Assembly: GCA_041392305.1 (NCBI GenBank) | Contig: JAWKMJ010000003.1 | Location: forward strand, 209,323-273,322 | Source: JAGQYP01 sp041392305 | GTDB lineage: Bacteria > Bacteroidota > Bacteroidia > Flavobacteriales_D > Crocinitomicaceae | DNA: 64,000 bases | Direction of reading: 5' to 3' | Shown here: positions 8,901 through 15,742 of the stretch, in pieces | Layout of the letters: the number at the start of each line of letters is the position of its first letter | How positions within the stretch are numbered: the first letter of the stretch is position 1 | Position numbers and translations under genes: made by a program | The notes under the pieces: generated by a model | The model's database searches: none | What the model was told of the DNA's origin: nothing | Seen by the model: only the letters and a program-made list of their open reading frames with translations

Positions 8901-11900
8901 CAGCTCCAGTTCCATTCCCACAAGACTCATCAGTCACAGAAATATTATCAATTGAAATGGTATTGGCATTGTTTGATATCACAATATTACCAGTACTAAT
9001 AGAACAACCAATGGCATCCGTAATTGTACAGGAGTAAGTTCCTTCATTAAGACCTGAAATATCCTCAGTGATGGCGGCATTACTCCAAGCATAAGTCAAT
9101 GCTCCAGTTCCGCCTGAAACTGTAATATCAATCGATCCCATATCATCATTACAAACTTCATCTGCGTAAGTAACATTATCTAAGCTTAAGGTACCTGCAA
9201 TATTATTTACTGTTTCCGAACCAGAAACTGTACATCCATTTCCATCCGTAACTGTCCAATCATAAGTTCCTGCTGATAAGTTTGGCTGTGTAGCTCCCGT
9301 TCCAGCAATACTCCAAGAGTAAGTATAGTTTCCGTCGCCACCAGCAGCATTTACGAAAATTGATCCGTTCATTTGACCACATTCTTCATCACTTACAGAT
9401 GATTGAGCGAATAGGGTTCCTGGATTATTCGAAACGACGATATCGTTTGTATTCAAGATACAACCGTTATTATCTGTAATTTCACAAGTGAAGGTTCCAG
9501 CTGAAAGTCCAGTTAAATCTTCAGTTACTGCTGCGTTACTCCACAAGAAAGTATAAGGAGCTGCTCCTCCTGTAACGGTCAGGTCGATTGCACCTGATCC
9601 ATCAGAACAGTTTTCAACCGTAATTACTTCGGAGTAGCTCATTCCGCTTGCATTATTTACTACAGTAGCACTTGAGCTCGTTTCACATCCATTTACATCT
9701 GTAATAGTGATGGCATAAGACCCAGCTACTAAACCAGTAATATCTTCAGTAGACTGACCCGAATCCCAAGAATAAGTATAGGGCATTGTACCTCCAGTTG
9801 GGATCACATCAATTGCACCCGCACCATTACCACAAATTTCATTAGTTACCAACATATTTGTTATTCCAAGAGTACCAGCATCATTGCTAACAGTGAAACC
9901 ATCTTGAGTTGTACATCCATTTACATCTGTCACCGTTAAGGTATAAGATCCAGCTGCAACATTTAAATTATCTTCTGTTGAAGCACCATCAGACCATGCA
10001 TAAGTTAATGGGGCTGTACCACCAGTTACAGTAACAAAAATGCTTCCTTGATGATTTCCGCAAATTTCATCAACTACATTGTCTAAATCGATATTTAAGT
10101 TAGAGCTAGAGTTAAACACGGTCATATCGCCAGTTGAAATGGAACATCCTAATTGATCCGTAATGGTACAATTGTAGATTCCAGCAGAAAGACCAGAAAG
10201 ATCTTGTGTTGTTCCCCCATTTGACCAGTTGTAAGCGTAATTTGGCGTTCCTCCAATAACGGTAATATCAATTGCACCTTGTCCGTCTAAGCAGTTCTCA
10301 TTATCGATATTTGTAAAAGTGATTTGAAGATCATTTGCTCCATTGATCACATTAAAATCTGCAGTTTGGAAAGTACATCCCGTTCCATCTGAAATGATAC
10401 AAGAATACGTACCTGCTGTCAATCCTGTTATGTCTTCCGTAGTAGCTCCATTCGACCAAATGAAGGTTGGAGTTCCAACAGCTCCACTGACAGAAAGATA
10501 AACAGCTCCATTTCCGAGTCCACAAACTTCATTTACAACTGTCTCGGAAGCAGACAAATTCCCCGTATTGTTACTTACTTGGAACATCTGATCGAATGTA
10601 CATCCTGCTCCATCTGTAATAGAAACTGTATAATCCCCCGAATATAGATTGCTCAGATCTTGTGTTGTGGCTCCATTTGTCCAAGAATAAGAATATGGAA
10701 GAGATCCTCCTGCAACTGTAATATCAATTGCACCTGTTCCATTTCCACAGTTTTCATCAGTAATCGAATAATTTGAAACGGATAAATTACCCGTATTGTT
10801 TCCAACAGTAAAGTCTTCGGTCACCTCACATTGATTTGCATCCAAAACAGTGATGGTATAAGTACCGGCATCCAAACTTGATATATCTTCAACGGTTGCG
10901 CCTGTGCTCCATGAAATGGTATAAGGGAAAGTCGCATTGATAATATTTACATCGATCGCTCCAGTTCCGTTTCCACATGTTTCATCAGTTATTGAATTAG
11001 CAGAAACAGCAAGGTAACAGAATTGAGAACAACCTGTTACATCGTTTACAATCGACCAGTTTCCAGAAGCAGTACAACCGTTTCCATCCGTTACATTCAC
11101 AGTATAAGTACCAGCAGTTAAGTTCGAAATATCTTGAGTATTTCCACCATTTGACCAAGAATATCCATAGGATCCAGAACCTCCTGAAACATTGATATCA
11201 ATTGCCCCATTTCCAGTACCACAATTCTCATTCGACTTTGAAACAAGGCTTACATTAATTCCTGGTAAGCTGTTCACCGTAATATCTTCAGAGTAGATAC
11301 ATCCATTGTTATCTGTAACCGAAACCGTGTAGGTTCCTGCCGTTAATGTTGAAACATCTTCAGTAGTTGGACCATTAGACCATGCAAACGTGTAAGGACT
11401 CGTACCCCCCGAAACTGTAATATCAATAGCTCCATCATTTCCACCTGTACAAGTAACTGGGGTAATTGAGGTACTCAGGTTCATGGAAGAAATATTGTTC
11501 AAGTTGAAAGTCATTGAATCGGAACATCCTGTAGCATCTGTAACAACTACTTTGTACGTTCCTGCAGGAATGTTTGAAATATCTTCCGTAGTTGCCCCGT
11601 TCGACCAAGCATAAGTATAAGGAGGGAAATCTCCTGTAACACTAATATTGATTGCCCCATCATTTCCACCACAGTTCGCCTGAGAAATAAAACCGGCGAT
11701 ATCGATTGGATTAGGCTCTTCAATTGTCACTGTACTATCAGGAGCGTCCGACAGTAAAGAGATGTTCCAAGTGAAAACATAGCCATTATCCAAACTTAAG
11801 TTATCTGTAATTTCCAGTGTCCAGTTTCCATTCATTGTAGAACCTAATAAATTCGAAAGCGGTTGTTCTGAGGTGTAGGATCCTTGTGGAAGATAATTAT

Positions 11901-14247
11901 CAGTTACCGTTTGTCCTCCACCCAAAGAAGAAGGATAAGTATGTTGATAATTGTTTGACTCTGCAACCATAGTTCCATAGATTGGTGAATCATTGAAACA
12001 ATATTCATAACCTTGTCCCGGATCCGTTAAATTACTATTCTGTCCATCTACAGGACCTGCTGCAAATGGAATTCCCAAGTCGCAAGACCCACCACCTGGA
12101 TAAGACTTTAAAACACAGGATTGACCAGATGGCGAGATTATTTTAAGATTTAAATCCCCTAGATAAGAATGTTCCATTGTGGCGCAAATCTGCTGTAGCT
12201 GACTCATATCATCTAAAGTCTCCCCAGCATCAAATCCTTGAATATTAATTTGAGTTGTATAGGTTACCCCGTTTCCATCCGGTAAGAAAGTAGTATCCGC
12301 ATCAAACAAACCTCCCACAACTAATGCATCTGCTTGACAACCATAGGAATCATAAACATACACAGTGTAAAGTCCTGCAGCTAGTCCAGTAATAGGAGAA
12401 GAAGTATAGTTGGTAATATTTCCCTGATCATCTTTAACATCATAATTGTAAGGAGGGAAACCACCTGTTGTGTTCACATCAATTGCTCCAGTGTTGCTTC
12501 CATTACAGTTTAGATCTATTCCAGCTAGTGTGAAATCTATTGGTTGTGCATCATCAATAAAAAGATAAGCCGTATCTACAGGTGAACAAAGATCTGGCTG
12601 ATAAATAATGTAAATGGACTCTTGTCCTTCCGGTACCCCATCAGAAATCGCATCAACAAAAATAGTGGCAGAAGTTTGACCTGCAGGAATAGTTAGCACC
12701 GAGTCAATCCAAGCATAATCTACTCCATTATTTGCGGTACCCGCAACAGTATAGCTAATTTCGGTATCCTCATTCGATGGAGAATCCAGATTGAAAGTGA
12801 AGCTCGCCTGAATACACCCTTCCAGTGCGATATTATCTCCATTAACTGTTTGAGTTTGTACTACAACATCTTTTGTAAAACCAGAAAAATATCCAGAAGC
12901 GCCAATGTTTCCTGAGACATTAATTAAAGCCACACGAATTAAATCATCCGAAGTAACCGTTACATCTCCGGTGTATCCACTGGTAAGTTTATGAGTTACA
13001 TAATTTGCCGTCCCAGTTACCGCATCACCAGCAGGAAGTAAAGCTCCATTAACATATACATTAGATCCCGCATTGGCAATAATATTAATAAAGGCAGTAC
13101 CAATAAAATCTACATCTGGAAGCACCACGCTTTTAGATCCAGAACATCCTATAGGAGGAATAAAGTTCAATCCACATTGTCTTTCATTGTCATCCGTTGC
13201 ACCATTTCCACCATTGGAAGTCTGATAAACATAGACCGGAGCAGAAGATTCCAGGTAAATATTGTCATTCGTAGAAAAAGCGGTTCCATCAATCACGTAA
13301 TAATCGCCCGCATTAATTGTTGCCACAGCAACGGCATTCCCATCCAAATAAATATCAGTATTATCTTGAGAAGCAATCACAATTGTTTTCTCATTGTCAA
13401 TTCCTTCTCCCTTGATCAGTACATATTCATCCCCTATTGTTTCCAATGGCACAATCTGGTCAATCCCTAAATCTCTACCTTGTTGTGGTGCTCCTCCAAT
13501 CAAGGCATTACCTCCTAACCAAGATCCTGAATTTACAACTATGGCTTTATCAGAAGTAATATGTGTTCCGTTCACACCGTTAAGATTCTCAGTCGCACCT
13601 GACTCATCGATATAGGCGGCCATTACATAACTTTCACCTGCATCTAAAGTAACAGTAACATCAGGAGAAGTTAAAGGAGCACCTGTTGGAGTTGTACCGT
13701 GAAAAATAACTCCTGGACGAATATCTGTAACAGTAACCGTAGTATTGTCTTCGGTAGCCATGAAGGAGAACATATTGCTTTTTCCATTGGAATACCCCGT
13801 ATTATTATACAAGTGCCCCGTTCTAAAATCGGTTCCAAATGCGGCTTTAGAACCTTTTGAAGTAAGCGAACCTGCTTGTGGATCTGCATAAACCCTGATG
13901 TTGACAAAGAAAGGCTCTGAACCTGTAAGGATCAAACCTTTGTTATTCATAACTGTATTTAGTTCCGTGGATTGTACTAACAACTCTGTCCCATTTCCAG
14001 AACCTAACATGTAGGAGCTTGAAAGTGCGTTTGAAATAGTTTGAGTTGTAATCAGGTTACCTGCCCCATCCGTAATGGTCACATCAAATGGAGTCGTAGA
14101 GGGTGTGCTCAATACAATGTAATGTGTACCATAATCTTCCCTTCCGAACATCGGTGGGATATAATGGGTATTATCAAGCTGAGAAAAAAGGTCATTTGGA
14201 TTCACCACAGAAAGGGTTAGGACAAGCAGCAAAAGCAATTTTTTCAT
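5950..14247 (-). CDS. Giant SprB-repeat T9SS-secreted surface adhesin
   Basis: The 2765-residue protein is predicted to be secreted by type IX secretion and attached at the cell surface. Domains in order: signal peptide (1-23); an IgGFc-binding-like N-terminal region (about 30-450, with repeated D.GESYVMAA, VIDGTAFSTNDNIYLESSAPVYVYQ and CGLNFIPPIGC segments); a Calx-beta-like domain (about 465-565); one SprB repeat (about 570-640); a proprotein-convertase-type P domain (about 650-830, with SYLGDLNLKIISPSG and NGNWTLEITDN); about 24 further SprB repeats (about 850-2670, period near 76 residues, pattern ENCGNGxGAIDITVxGG...YxWSNGATTEDISGL.AGTY.VTITD.NGC); and a type A sorting domain (VEVYPNPAQ to KRVVITQN, about 2686-2765). 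Each repeat carries two cysteines, probably one disulfide. The start is the ATG at 14247; an in-frame TTG lies two codons upstream. SprB repeats occur in the mobile gliding adhesin SprB, but no gliding genes are present here. Confidence 0.93.
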   Translation of the reverse strand: MKKLLLLLVLTLSVVNPNDLFSQLDNTHYIPPMFGREDYGTHYIVLSTPSTTPFDVTITDGAGNLITTQTISNALSSSYMLGSGNGTELLVQSTELNTVMNNKGLILTGSEPFFVNIRVYADPQAGSLTSKGSKAAFGTDFRTGHLYNNTGYSNGKSNMFSFMATEDNTTVTVTDIRPGVIFHGTTPTGAPLTSPDVTVTLDAGESYVMAAYIDESGATENLNGVNGTHITSDKAIVVNSGSWLGGNALIGGAPQQGRDLGIDQIVPLETIGDEYVLIKGEGIDNEKTIVIASQDNTDIYLDGNAVAVATINAGDYYVIDGTAFSTNDNIYLESSAPVYVYQTSNGGNGATDDNERQCGLNFIPPIGCSGSKSVVLPDVDFIGTAFINIIANAGSNVYVNGALLPAGDAVTGTANYVTHKLTSGYTGDVTVTSDDLIRVALINVSGNIGASGYFSGFTKDVVVQTQTVNGDNIALEGCIQASFTFNLDSPSNEDTEISYTVAGTANNGVDYAWIDSVLTIPAGQTSATIFVDAISDGVPEGQESIYIIYQPDLCSPVDTAYLFIDDAQPIDFTLAGIDLNCNGSNTGAIDVNTTGGFPPYNYDVKDDQGNITNYTSSPITGLAAGLYTVYVYDSYGCQADALVVGGLFDADTTFLPDGNGVTYTTQINIQGFDAGETLDDMSQLQQICATMEHSYLGDLNLKIISPSGQSCVLKSYPGGGSCDLGIPFAAGPVDGQNSNLTDPGQGYEYCFNDSPIYGTMVAESNNYQHTYPSSLGGGQTVTDNYLPQGSYTSEQPLSNLLGSTMNGNWTLEITDNLSLDNGYVFTWNISLLSDAPDSTVTIEEPNPIDIAGFISQANCGGNDGAINISVTGDFPPYTYAWSNGATTEDISNIPAGTYKVVVTDATGCSDSMTFNLNNISSMNLSTSITPVTCTGGNDGAIDITVSGGTSPYTFAWSNGPTTEDVSTLTAGTYTVSVTDNNGCIYSEDITVNSLPGINVSLVSKSNENCGTGNGAIDINVSGGSGSYGYSWSNGGNTQDISNLTAGTYTVNVTDGNGCTASGNWSIVNDVTGCSQFCYLAVSANSITDETCGNGTGAIDVNIINATFPYTISWSTGATVEDISSLDAGTYTITVLDANQCEVTEDFTVGNNTGNLSVSNYSITDENCGNGTGAIDITVAGGSLPYSYSWTNGATTQDLSNLYSGDYTVSITDGAGCTFDQMFQVSNNTGNLSASETVVNEVCGLGNGAVYLSVSGAVGTPTFIWSNGATTEDITGLTAGTYSCIISDGTGCTFQTADFNVINGANDLQITFTNIDNENCLDGQGAIDITVIGGTPNYAYNWSNGGTTQDLSGLSAGIYNCTITDQLGCSISTGDMTVFNSSSNLNIDLDNVVDEICGNHQGSIFVTVTGGTAPLTYAWSDGASTEDNLNVAAGSYTLTVTDVNGCTTQDGFTVSNDAGTLGITNMLVTNEICGNGAGAIDVIPTGGTMPYTYSWDSGQSTEDITGLVAGSYAITITDVNGCETSSSATVVNNASGMSYSEVITVENCSDGSGAIDLTVTGGAAPYTFLWSNAAVTEDLTGLSAGTFTCEITDNNGCILNTNDIVVSNNPGTLFAQSSVSDEECGQMNGSIFVNAAGGDGNYTYSWSIAGTGATQPNLSAGTYDWTVTDGNGCTVSGSETVNNIAGTLSLDNVTYADEVCNDDMGSIDITVSGGTGALTYAWSNAAITEDISGLNEGTYSCTITDAIGCSISTGNIVISNNANTISIDNISVTDESCGNGTGAVDITISGGTGPYTYSWSNLATSQDIANLNAGVYTCTIVDAGGCIANLQATVNNNAGNLQVFSAIVTNESCGATNGAINITVAGGTPSYTFAWSNSATTEDISGLDGGNYSVTITDAGGCTVTDQFTVQDLGANLAVSNYTIQDEICGNGAGAINITVAGGATPYAYNWSNGSTFEDVSGLSAGAYSVSITDANGCTTSANYNVNLNTGTLNVSAVSVTDENCGDGQGAIDMTIAGGIAPLSISWSNGATWEDLSGLSAGTYNLTVTDVNGCQASSSQTVANNSAGFAATINTVTDENCGQADGAINIDVTGGATPYTFLWSNAATTEDISNLSAGNYSVTVTDGNGCATNVNATVTNITGTLAISSSFVQNETCGNGAGFIDISVTGGTTPYTFLWSNSATTEDILSLSAGTYDVTITDNLGCILTDSWTVGDNGAGSISVTATTTDEICGNGQGAIDATVSGGVPPLSIVWSNTATMEDISGLTAGSYTINISDDVGCSTSASFDVNASTNTNLAFTNVGVQDEFCGGNDGQIQVQVSGGAVFTYYLNGLSYSIGGTFEIFNNLNVGNYLVTVEDENGCQIDSTIFVDTGVPFNAFIASVTDENCGQMDGAIDLQIGGGPNPTIEWSTGETTEDISGLAAGNYYVILTLTFNPNCVDTLWADVMATGDFTASGVTSDENCGDAAGAIDVTVTGTDTYSYSWSNGETTEDLSDLSAGNYSVVITNDNSGCTQNLDFIVINNTGGINASGVVTANDLCNQGLGAIDVSVTGGSGNYVYAWSNGANTQDISGLNEGLYSCEIRDVSNGCEFSLDFQIDNQSNFTINGTTTDATCPTCPDGAVDVTVNPNGTYTYSWSNGEITEDLTGVLPGAYTITVTDQTNCWDTITFVVSGTVSIQENSEEVAIEVYPNPAQEEFNISYNFLNTSKIQMEIKNPLGQIIDQKSFDGAEGIINVNSSKWENGIYFIKISTEEHEIVKRVVITQN
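6235..11690 (-). repeat. Tandem SprB-repeat region (about 24 units of about 227 bp)
   Basis: The DNA encodes about 24 successive SprB modules. Units are diverged, so it is not an exact tandem repeat, but blocks such as the codons for WSNGATTEDI and GTY recur throughout. Two units depart from the pattern: the one near 7180-7320 lacks the WSNG motif, and the one near 6940-7100 has NPNC in place of NGC. Confidence 0.85.
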
Positions 14248-14262
14248 ATTCAAACGATTTTT

Positions 14263-14282
14263 GAGCCTTTCTAGACAGGCTC
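14263..14282 (-). promoter_or_regulatory. Leader hairpin upstream of the giant adhesin gene
   Basis: GAGCCT (14263-14268) and AGGCTC (14277-14282) form a perfect 6-bp stem with an 8-base loop. It lies 16 bases before the ATG at 14247 and so within the likely 5' leader. A role in translation or message stability is only inferred. The rest of 14283-14545 shows no gene. Confidence 0.35.
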
Positions 14283-14490
14283 ATTTTGGTTATCAAAACA
14301 CAGTAACTCTTCTAAAAACAAAAGAGGTGACCGTCAATTTACTATTTTTTGTTGGAATGTCCATACTTCAATGAGTATAGTTTCCCACATACTCAGAATA
14401 CAATTGAATTCCTAAAGGGTTGTCTGAGAGAAAAATATAAACCTAAAAAAAGTGAAATTCGATAAAAGAAAATTAAACTTCACTATTTTC

Positions 14491-14520
14491 TTGGTAAAAA
14501 TTACGGATTTTATAAATTTG
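14491..14520 (+). promoter_or_regulatory. Promoter of tRNA-Ser
   Basis: TTGG (14491-14494) and TAAATTTG (14513-14520) with an 18-base spacer match the Bacteroidota -33/-7 consensus (TTG...TAnnTTTG). The box ends 25 bases before the tRNA-Ser gene. Confidence 0.65.
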
Positions 14521-14545
14521 CAGCCGGTTCTTTGAAACCTTATTA

Positions 14546-14632
14546 GGTGAGATGGGTGAGTGGCTTAAACCAACAGTTTGCTAAACTGTCGAGCGGGTAA
14601 CCGTTCCGGGGGTTCGAATCCCCCTCTCACCG
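14546..14632 (+). tRNA. tRNA-Ser(GCT)
   Basis: This is an 87-nt class II tRNA. The acceptor stem GGTGAGA / TCTCACC has discriminator G. The anticodon stem ACAGT/ACTGT encloses loop TTGCTAA with anticodon GCT. A long variable arm and the T arm GGGGGTTCGAATCCCCC follow. CCA is not encoded. Confidence 0.95.
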
Positions 14633-14936
14633 CATAACAGAATGAGAATGAGTGCGGAGAATGAGTTTTCTTTGAAAGAAGGAATGCATGGATGAGAACC
14701 CTTAGGGGTTCGAACCGGAACGAAGTGGAGCTCATGAAGCGAAGCGGAATAATCCCCCTCTCACCGCATATCAGTGTGAGTGCGGAGTGTGAGTTTGGAG
14801 AAAGTATTCGGAGAATGAGGTAGTTACGATTTTTTGAAAGAGAAATCATGAAGAACGAAAAAAATGTATTATCTTTGCACCCGCAAAACGATCAGCAGAG
14901 GCTGAGAAAAGGTTTGACAGATTGAAAAAATTAGTT
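14633..14936 (+). other. Gene-free spacer with a duplicated tRNA-Ser 3' end
   Basis: No gene is seen. The spacer holds a second exact copy (14751-14770) of the last 20 bases of and just past tRNA-Ser (14617-14636, AATCCCCCTCTCACCGCATA). Both copies are followed by similar tails rich in GAGTGCGGAG. TATCTTTG at 14870-14877 fits the -7 consensus and is the likely promoter box of tRNA-Pro. Confidence 0.6.
14751..14770 (+). repeat. Exact 20-nt copy of the tRNA-Ser 3' end (att-like direct repeat)
   Basis: The 20 bases are identical to 14617-14636, at a spacing of 134 bp. A tRNA 3' end repeated downstream is the classic look of attL/attR left by tRNA-targeting integration, but only about 115 bp lies between the copies and no integrase is present. 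Confidence 0.6.
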
Positions 14937-15011
14937 CGGGGTGTAGCGTAGCCCGGTTATCGCGCCTGCTTTGGGAGCAGGAGGTCGCAGGTTCGAATCC
15001 TGCCACCCCGA
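14937..15011 (+). tRNA. tRNA-Pro(TGG)
   Basis: The gene is 75 nt. Acceptor CGGGGTG / CACCCCG has discriminator A. Anticodon stem CCTGC/GCAGG encloses loop TTTGGGA with anticodon TGG. The T arm is GCAGGTTCGAATCCTGC. Confidence 0.95.
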
Positions 15012-15064
15012 CTTTAAAGAATGAGAATCAGAATGAGAATGACGATTCTCATTTTTGTTTTATT

Positions 15065-15156
15065 TAGGATGGTCGCGTAGCTCAGTACCTGACGATAAAT
15101 GTCAGGATTAGTAAAATCTACGAAATTGAAAATTTCTTGTTTTACTGAACTGGATA
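15065..15156 (+). pseudogene. Broken 5' copy of tRNA-Arg with a palindromic insert in the D loop
   Basis: Bases 15065-15085 exactly repeat the 21 bases at 15185-15205 (TAGGATGGTCGCG through GTAGCTCAG) that start tRNA-Arg. The match resumes at 15150 (CTGGATA). Between them lie 64 bp (15086-15149) made of two palindromes: CCTGAC-GATAAAT-GTCAGG, then a nested one (AGTAAAA...TTTTACT around GAAATT...AATTTC). The copy has no anticodon arm or T arm, so it is not a working tRNA. Confidence 0.65.
15088..15106 (+). repeat. Conserved-loop hairpin 1
   Basis: CCTGAC (15088-15093), loop GATAAAT, GTCAGG (15101-15106). This is one of five copies around this tRNA cluster that share the core GACGATRAATGTC while the outer stem bases change in step. 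Confidence 0.65.
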
Positions 15157-15190
15157 ACCATCTTAAAAAATGAAAGATCTTTAATAGGAT

Positions 15191-15264
15191 GGTCGCGTAG
15201 CTCAGCTGGATAGAGCATCTGCCTTCTAAGCAGACGGTCACAGGTTCGAATCCTGTCGCGATCA
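15191..15264 (+). tRNA. tRNA-Arg(TCT)
   Basis: The gene is 74 nt. Acceptor GGTCGCG / CGCGATC (one G-T pair) has discriminator A. D arm is GCTCAGCTGGATAGAGC. Anticodon stem TCTGC/GCAGA encloses loop CTTCTAA with anticodon TCT. The T arm is ACAGGTTCGAATCCTGT. A terminator follows at once. Confidence 0.94.
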
Positions 15265-15270
15265 CAAAAA

Positions 15271-15299
15271 GACTCATCATCTGATGAGTCTTTTTTTTT
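15271..15299 (+). terminator. Terminator of tRNA-Arg
   Basis: GACTCATC / GATGAGTC with a 4-base loop is followed by nine T residues, starting 7 bases after the tRNA. Confidence 0.85.
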
Positions 15300-15346
15300 C
15301 TAGACCTTTTTCTAAAAAATTTACAATACAATTGCTAGATAGAGCA

Positions 15347-15367
15347 TCCCGACGATGAATGTCGGGA
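15347..15367 (+). repeat. Conserved-loop hairpin 2 (in place of an anticodon arm)
   Basis: TCCCGAC (15347-15353), loop GATGAAT, GTCGGGA (15361-15367) form a perfect 7-bp stem. Confidence 0.65.
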
Positions 15368-15394
15368 CGGTCACAGGTTCGAATCCTGCTTGTG

Positions 15395-15411
15395 ATGACA
15401 TTTATCGTCAT
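15395..15411 (-). repeat. Conserved-loop hairpin 3, inverted orientation
   Basis: Read on the minus strand: ATGAC, loop GATAAAT, GTCAT. It has the same core as the other copies with a different outer stem. Confidence 0.6.
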
Positions 15412-15426
15412 TAGCGCGATCACAAA

Positions 15427-15460
15427 AGGACCCATTTAACCGATGGGTCTTTTTTTTTTA
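15427..15460 (+). terminator. Terminator after the tRNA-Arg-like pseudogene
   Basis: GACCCAT (15429-15435) and ATGGGTC (15443-15449) are followed by a T run. The stem sequence differs from the terminator of the intact tRNA-Arg, so it is not a simple copy. Confidence 0.75.
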
Positions 15461-15492
15461 CTCATTTATCCGGATACCCGAAGACAAACTTA

Positions 15493-15547
15493 ACTCAATT
15501 GAGCATCAAAGACGATGAATGTCTTCACAAACCCGACGATGAATGTT
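15493..15547 (+). repeat. Conserved-loop hairpins 4 and 5 in a further tRNA-like remnant
   Basis: ACTCAATTGAGCATC resembles a D arm and is followed by AAGAC-GATGAAT-GTCTT (15509-15525) and then CCGAC-GATGAAT-GTTC (from 15533; the 3' arm is decayed). From here to 15742 no gene is seen; a 15-base direct repeat GGATTTTAAAAACCC occurs at 15632 and 15657. Confidence 0.5.
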
Positions 15548-15742
15548 CTTCTATTTCCCAGATCCTTCTATATTACTCTCGAAGTGTCATTGGTTGAATT
15601 TAATCCTTCAGAAGCCCTGAAGAAGAATGTGAGGATTTTAAAAACCCCGCCGATGTGGATTTTAAAAACCCAAACCCCTGTTTTATAAATTGATCGGAAT
15701 ATTTGGTCTTAGGAAAATTATATTCAAGCAAAATTTAAAACG

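Larger units (their letters stand above)
15334..15422 (+). pseudogene. tRNA-Arg-like pseudogene with hairpins replacing the anticodon arm and splitting the acceptor stem
   Basis: GCTAGATAGAGCATC, then CGGTCACAGGTTCGAATCCTG, then CGCGATCA match the D arm, variable/T arm and 3' acceptor of tRNA-Arg in order. The anticodon arm is exactly replaced by TCCCGAC-GATGAAT-GTCGGGA (15347-15367). A second insert with ATGAC-ATTTATC-GTCAT (15395-15411) separates the T arm from the acceptor end. The new loop has A, not T, at position 33, so it is not a usable anticodon loop. It still has its own terminator just downstream. Confidence 0.7.

Noticed and set aside
13177..13907. Several 70-100-codon frames opposite or out of frame with the giant adhesin
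   Set aside because: They lie wholly within a strongly coding T9SS gene and have no recognisable features.
5950..14247. Identification as SprB itself (gliding adhesin)
   Set aside because: It shares SprB repeats, but the other domains differ from the F. johnsoniae SprB as I know it, and no gliding genes are nearby.
14617..14770. Genomic island or prophage at tRNA-Ser
   Set aside because: Although an att-like repeat exists, only about 115 bp lie between copies and no integrase or phage gene is in the window.
14565..14849. Minus-strand frame over tRNA-Ser with the phrase RGGFEPPERLPARQFSKLLV
   Set aside because: This is a known kind of false protein made by translating a tRNA gene; the tRNA explains it.
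15014..15331. Minus-strand frame with IATGFEPVTVCLEGRCSIQLSYATI
   Set aside because: Translation of tRNA-Arg and its fragments; not a gene.
15334..15422. Working tRNA with anticodon TGA
   Set aside because: The arm replacing the anticodon stem has loop GATGAAT with A at position 33, and the acceptor stem is split and has no 5' half.
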